This document shows positions 58,736 to 64,000 of a stretch of 64,000 bases of DNA, in pieces; positions within the stretch are counted from its first letter, which is position 1; every line of letters starts with the position of its first letter. This DNA comes from Stereocaulon alpinum (taxonomy: Eukaryota > Ascomycota > Lecanoromycetes > Lecanorales > Stereocaulaceae): the NCBI GenBank assembly GCA_018257865.1, contig JAEUBA010000062.1:122983-186982 (forward strand), in the 5' to 3' direction. Made by a program: the position numbers and the translations under genes. The notes below the pieces were generated by a model that did not search any database, was not told where the DNA came from, and saw only the letters and a program-made list of their open reading frames with translations.

Positions 58736-61700
58736 GTCGACGCTAACTTATCGCCGCTAAATTTTTTAATATAAAGTTTTAAAAACCTCGAAATTATAGG
58801 CTAGTTCTTTCGCTCCCTCTCTAGCGCTAGCTAGCCCTAGAGCTTAACCTCTAGACCTATAAATAATACCCTAGAATAAATTATCGATATAGCTCTAAAA
58901 GCTTTTAGCGAGTAGGAAGACCTTAACTTTAATACTTTAGATATTACCTACCTCTTAACTACCCTAGCTTCCTATTAATAAAGCGTTTCTAAACTTTAGA
59001 TAGAGTACGCTTATATAGCTAATAAGTATTAAGAAGCCTAAAAGGACTCCGAATCCTTAGAAGCTAATAACTAAACTCTTTAAGAATAACTTACTACTAA
59101 AGCCTAAGCTTAGTAGGTTACCCCTCCTACCCTAGCTACTATAGCTAAGCCCTATCGCTCCGTTAAATACCCCGACCTACTAAAGTTCGGTAGGGACTAC
59201 GAAGAGTTAGAAGGATTTAAGTTTAAGCTTAATTAAAAGCTCCTTATAAACTCTAACTATTACTCTTTAGAATAATAGAAGATCAGCTACGCCTTTTCCC
59301 GCCTTACTAGTAGAGTAATAGCCTAAATCTTACCTTAAGTTAGGAACCCTAATAACCCCGCTACTATCTATACTATCTCGCAGTTTCTTAATACCCTTAA
59401 GCTTAGTTTTAGCGACTTAGATTAAAAGAATATAGCCTAGAAGAAGATTGCTAGTCTAAAGTAGGCTAATTACTTATTCCCTAAATACCTCGCTAACTTC
59501 TAACGCTAGATTAGGGATACTAGGTATAATAAGGCTAACTAACACTTCTACTTCTAAAATAGTCTAAGCTACGAACTTTAAGGCTACTTAGTACCTATCG
59601 ACGTCGAATCCCTATTATTTAACGAACTAATTATAAAATATTAACTTCTAGATACTTACTACCGCTTAGTTAAGCTAGCCTTTACGTTAACTTACGTTAC
59701 TATAACTACTACGGCTATAGCCTTTACGGGGACGGGGAGTATATCTATAATTTATACCTCTAATAATAATTCTAATATAGCTATAAACCTCTTAGCGATA
59801 ATCTCTCGCCCTTATATAGGCCCTAGAGGCCCTCTTACTATTAAAGAATAATAATACTAAATCGAGAATTCCCTATACCTATACTACGGCGATCCGGAAT
59901 ATTTAGTATAAGACTATAATAAGAAGAAACATACTTAGGCTACCTATAATACTTAGATTAGCTCCGCTAACCTTACGCCTACTCCCTAAGCCTCTCCTAA
60001 CTAGGGAAAAGCTTAGTCTCTATACCTAGTTATATACTAGGACTCTCCTAATATATCCGAATTTCAGCTTATTCCTTTATAACCGGTGAGAAGCCCCTTC
60101 CTAGAAGAATTTCTAAAAACTACCTTACCTCTAGATATACTCTTAGATATAGAGATAATAAAATTCTAGTTACCTAGCTCTTAGATACCGGTACTACCGC
60201 TAACTTTCTTAATACAACCTACGTAAAAACTAACTCCTTCCCTTATTTTAATCTAGAAACCCCTTAATAATTAGAGGGCTTTAACGGCTAGCCTACTACT
60301 ACCGGCCTAGTAACTTAGTATACCTAGGCGTAGATTACTATACTTAGATACCCTACTATCCTAACTACCTTCTACTTAATCTACCTACCTAACGAACCCG
60401 TTATCCTTAGACTCCCTTAGCTGGAAAGATACTAAGCTATAATCTACCTATACTTAGAAGGGAACTTAATTATTTTAGGACTACTACTACCGCTTAAAGG
60501 ATCCTCCCTGATTAAAATTACTATAATATTAACTAAAGTTAACGTCGAAGGAGGGATATAGATAGTAATCCCCCCTATTAAAACTAAGTTTAAGATAGTC
60601 CCTAAAACCCTTATAACCCCTAGCCCGTCCTCTATACCTAAGGAATCCTATCCCCTATTTCTAATCCGGCTTATTAGTACCGCCCCCTTTACCCGTATAG
60701 CTAGATAACTTAGAATATAGCTCTTTTTAGCTACTATATAAGATATTAAAAAGGCTTTAGCCCTAAAGACTTATACTAACCCTACTCCCCTTAGAATACT
60801 ATAAATTCCTAAGCGTTTTCTCCTAAATTAAGGCTAATAAGCTACCTCTAAACCGACCTAGCGACTATATAATTAAGTTATAACCTAGAAAGGAGCTAAG
60901 CTTTAGCCCCCTCTGTAATATATCCTAAGACGAGCTTAAAGTCCTTAAGAAGTTCCTTAATAAAAACCTAGCTAAGGGATTTATTAGGCTTAGTTCGTCC
61001 CCCGCAGCCTCCCTAGTACTCTTCGCTTATAAGCCTAGTAGTAGGCTATATCTTTATATTAACTATTAGGCCCTAAACGCTATTACTGTAAAGAATCAGT
61101 ACCCTTTACCCTTAATTTAAGAAACTCTTACCTAAATCTACTATACTAAGTTCTATACTAAGCTCGATATTATCGCCGCCTTTAATAAGATATAAATAGC
61201 CCTAGGAGAGGAGTAGAAGACTACTTTTCAGACATATTAATAATATACTTTACGAATACCTTAATAACTTTTATACTGCCTATATAGATAATATCCTAAT
61301 CTATAGTAACTTAAAGGTAGAATATAGAGAGTATATACAAAAAGTCTTAGGCCGGCTATAATAGGTAGGCCTTTAGGTTAATATTAATAAATATACCTTT
61401 TTAGTTATTAAGGTTAAGTACCTTAGCTTAATTATTACTACTAGTAGTATCTAAATAAACCCTAAGAAGCTCTCTACAGTCTTAGACTAGCTACTACCTA
61501 AGAATATTAAAGATATCTAAAGCTTCCTAGGTTTCGTAAACTTCTACCGACGATTTATCTAAGGATTCTCTACCTTAGCTAGCCCGCTAACTTAATTACT
61601 AAAAGAAATTACGTTTTTAACTAGAATTCTGAGTACTAAGCTGCCTTTAATAGCCTTAAGAAGGCCTTTACCTCTATACCTATCTTACTTTATTTTAACC

Positions 61701-63935
61701 CTAAAAAGGAGATAGTTATAGAGACGGATACCTCTAACTTCGTCATCGCTAGGGTTATATCTTAATATAATAATAAGGGCTAGCTCCGGCCTATAGCGTA
61801 CTTTTCAACTAAAATACTCCCTACGGAATATAACTATAAGATTTATAATAAGGAACTTCTAGCTATTATCTAAGTATTTAAAGTCTAGCGTCTAAAGCTT
61901 AAGGGTACTAAAAAACTCGTTACTATATTATCTAATTATAAAAACTTAGTGTACTTTATAACTACTAAGCTCCTAAGCTATAGGTAAGCTTATTAGTCCG
62001 AATTCCTTTCCTAATTTAACTTTAAGATTACCTACTAACTTAGAGGCCTTAATAAACGGGCTAATACCCTAACCCGCTAGTTAGGAGACCTCCCTAAAAG
62101 AGAAGGGGATAGACGACGGGAATACTAATAGTAAATAGTCCTAAAACCTAAAAACCTTAATAATTAACTACCTTAGGCTTCTCTTACCCTGATCAGGAGG
62201 GATATAGATAGTAATCCCCCCTATTAATATTAAAGAACTACTATATAAAGAGCTTAAGACCCCTAAACCTAGCCCTAAGCCTAATAATAAACCTAAAACC
62301 CTAAGTATAGACGACGCTATCGCGACCGCCTATACCTATAGCGAATAGGCCTAAAGAATCCTTACTACGCTCACCTTTAAGGGTTAGAAGATAAGAGGGT
62401 TCCCCTTAGTTAAATATAAAGCCTATAAAAATCGCGTCTACTTTAGAGACCGACTCTTTATCTTAGATAATAATAAGCTTAGGCTACGCCTAATTTAGGA
62501 GGGCTACGACTCCTTTAGCGCTGGATACCTAAGGAGGGCTAAGACCTATAAAATCCTTAGCTACTACTACTATTAGCTAGGCCTCCCAGCTAATATTAAG
62601 AGATTTATATATAATTACCGCCTATATTCCTACGCTAAAGTCTCTAAAGAATACTATTATAGTACTCTAAAACCCTTATAAGTCCTAGATCGCCGCTAGT
62701 CCTATATAGCGATAGACTTCGTTATCGCTCTACCTAAAAGCGTAAATTATTATAGGCAAGCGTACTCTAATATTCTAGTAGTTATAGATTACCTCTCTAA
62801 GGCGGTAGAGTATATTCCTATAGACTCTATTACTACTAAGAATACTACCCTAGCCTTCTATAAATTTATTTAGAAATACTATAGGCTACCTTCCTCTATT
62901 ATTATAGATAGAGGGACCTAATTTAAGAGTTACTTCTAGTACGAACTTTACTCCTAGGTAGGTATTAAGGCTAACCTTTCTACCGTATTCTACCCTAAAA
63001 TGGATAGCTAAATAGAAAATATAAACGTAGTAATAGAGTAATACCTATAAGTCTTTACTAACTTCCTATAAGATAATTAGGCTAAGTAGCTACCCTCCGT
63101 ATAATTCGTAGCTAATAACTACTTTTCGGAGACGACCCTATATACCCCCTTCTTTACTAATTTAGGCTAATATCCTTATATAGGCCTTAAGCCGAAGTCT
63201 TATTAGGCTAACCCTACTAATAGTAAAGAGATCTAAGACCGCCTCTAAGCTAACTTATTCGCTAAGAAAATAGACTAGATTAATAAGGTCCTATAGGAGT
63301 AAATAAAGCTGGCCTAAGTAAGCTAAGAGGAGTTCGCTAATAGATATCGCTAGTCCGCGTACGCTATTAGGGACTCCATTTAGCTTAACGTATAGAACCT
63401 TTAGATATAACGACTAGTAAAGAAGCTTTTTAATAAGTTTAAGGGTCCCTTCCTAATTACTAAGATTATTAGCTCTTACGCCTACTACTTGGAGCTCCCC
63501 CTTAACTAGTCTCGCTATAATATTTTCTATACTAGCCTCTTATAACCCGCAGCTTTCCTAATTATTAATACCTAAGGATATAACACCTAGCCTATAACAG
63601 CTATCCTAGACTCTAGGATCTACCGTTTATACCTGCAGTTTAAAGTTCTTTAGGAAGGTTTCGACCGGCCTACCTAAGAACCTTTTAAGTTTATTCTAGA
63701 AGTAACTAATACCTTAGAAGCCTACTTCTCCTAGTATCCTAATTACCTTAGATATAATACTTAGGCTGCTTTTAAAGAAAACCCAGACGAATTTTAATTA
63801 CTAAGCGACTCTAACTCTAGTTCGGACGATAATAGCGACGGCTCCTTCGAGCTAGAAGACTAGACCTTAGATTTACCTATTACCTAAGATCTAATTTAAT
63901 TATTTCTAAGTATCTATTTAGGAGTATAGACGTTA

Positions 63936-63954
63936 GGGGGGGGGGGGGGGGGAC
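63936..63954 (+). other. poly-G polypurine tract of gypsy element
   Basis: A run of 17 G followed by AC lies directly before the 3' LTR, where the polypurine tract that primes plus-strand DNA synthesis must be. Confidence 0.65.
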
Positions 63955-64000
63955 TATTATAGTTTTTAAATAACTCTTAACGTCAACCTAAGTTAATATT
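63955..64000 (+). repeat. 3' LTR of gypsy element, start only
   Basis: 46 bases match the start of the 5' LTR (58468-58513) with only transitions between them. Confidence 0.8.

Larger units (their letters stand above)
58468..64000 (+). mobile_element. RIP-mutated Ty3/gypsy retrotransposon (right end outside window)
   Basis: Begins with an LTR starting TGTCACGG at 58468; a diverged copy of that sequence starts at 63955, so only the final LTR is cut by the window. Through-stop translation gives gag with a zinc-knuckle relic (about 59868-59930, Cys to Tyr), protease LDTGTTANF at 60181-60207, RT with conserved YPLPLI and KLDIIAAFNK, the catalytic motif changed to YIDN at 61281-61292, RNase H (ETDASNF near 61720), integrase (about 62560-63130) and a possible chromodomain region near 63600. 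The order PR-RT-RH-INT is gypsy. Stops interrupt every frame. Confidence 0.88.

Overview
The window is nuclear DNA of a filamentous ascomycete (Pezizomycotina). Genes carry short introns (mostly 50-90 nt, GT-AG, with CTAAC/CTGAC-like branch sites). Recognisable products include a COP9 signalosome subunit 2, an otubain, a DASH/Dam1-complex Spc19, mitochondrial Isd11, uS14m and Atp18, and the splicing factor Cwc25. The last 14 kb is an AT-rich block of LTR retrotransposons destroyed by repeat-induced point mutation (RIP). A Dothideomycete is my best guess, from gene style and the extreme RIP block only, with low confidence. No rRNA, convincing tRNA, CRISPR array or bacterial-style operon was seen.

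Layout. 1-3,066: three minus-strand genes (Isd11 cut by the left edge, an Arb2-domain protein, mitochondrial ribosomal protein uS14m). 3.9-5.5 kb: an unrecognised one-pass membrane protein. 6.6-8.8 kb: two tandem RING paralogues. 9.8-11.4 kb: a disordered protein with a KEN box. 13.7-16.3 kb: a membrane protein with one EGF-like module. 18.5-25.0 kb: otubain, Csn2 and Cwc25. 25.3-32.6 kb: a membrane-anchored SGNH hydrolase, an SDR oxidoreductase, a secreted Cys-rich protein and a membrane-anchored GH114 enzyme. 34-39 kb: a 4-TM protein, two F-box-like genes and a decayed copy of the second. 39.1-42.6 kb: a gene-poor gap. 42.6-48.6 kb: acyltransferase 3, Atp18, Spc19, a SPOUT methyltransferase and a SelK-like protein. 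49.7-64 kb: RIP-ruined transposons.

Transposon block. A complete copia element (50,928-56,890) has two 132-bp LTRs and an exact 5-bp target duplication. It sits inside an older copia in the opposite orientation (YIDD relic near 57,960). That copia is cut on its right by a gypsy element (LTR start at 58,468) running off the window. CpA/TpG have been almost eliminated, so Gln and Trp codons became stops, Cys became Tyr and ATG became ATA. No open frame of useful length survives.

There is no evident biosynthetic or defence cluster. Most genes are independent housekeeping units, and several are divergent pairs with short shared promoters (Csn2/Cwc25, Atp18/Spc19, SPOUT methyltransferase/SelK). 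All spliced models were built by hand from splice signals, reading phase and family resemblance, and need RNA or protein alignment to confirm.
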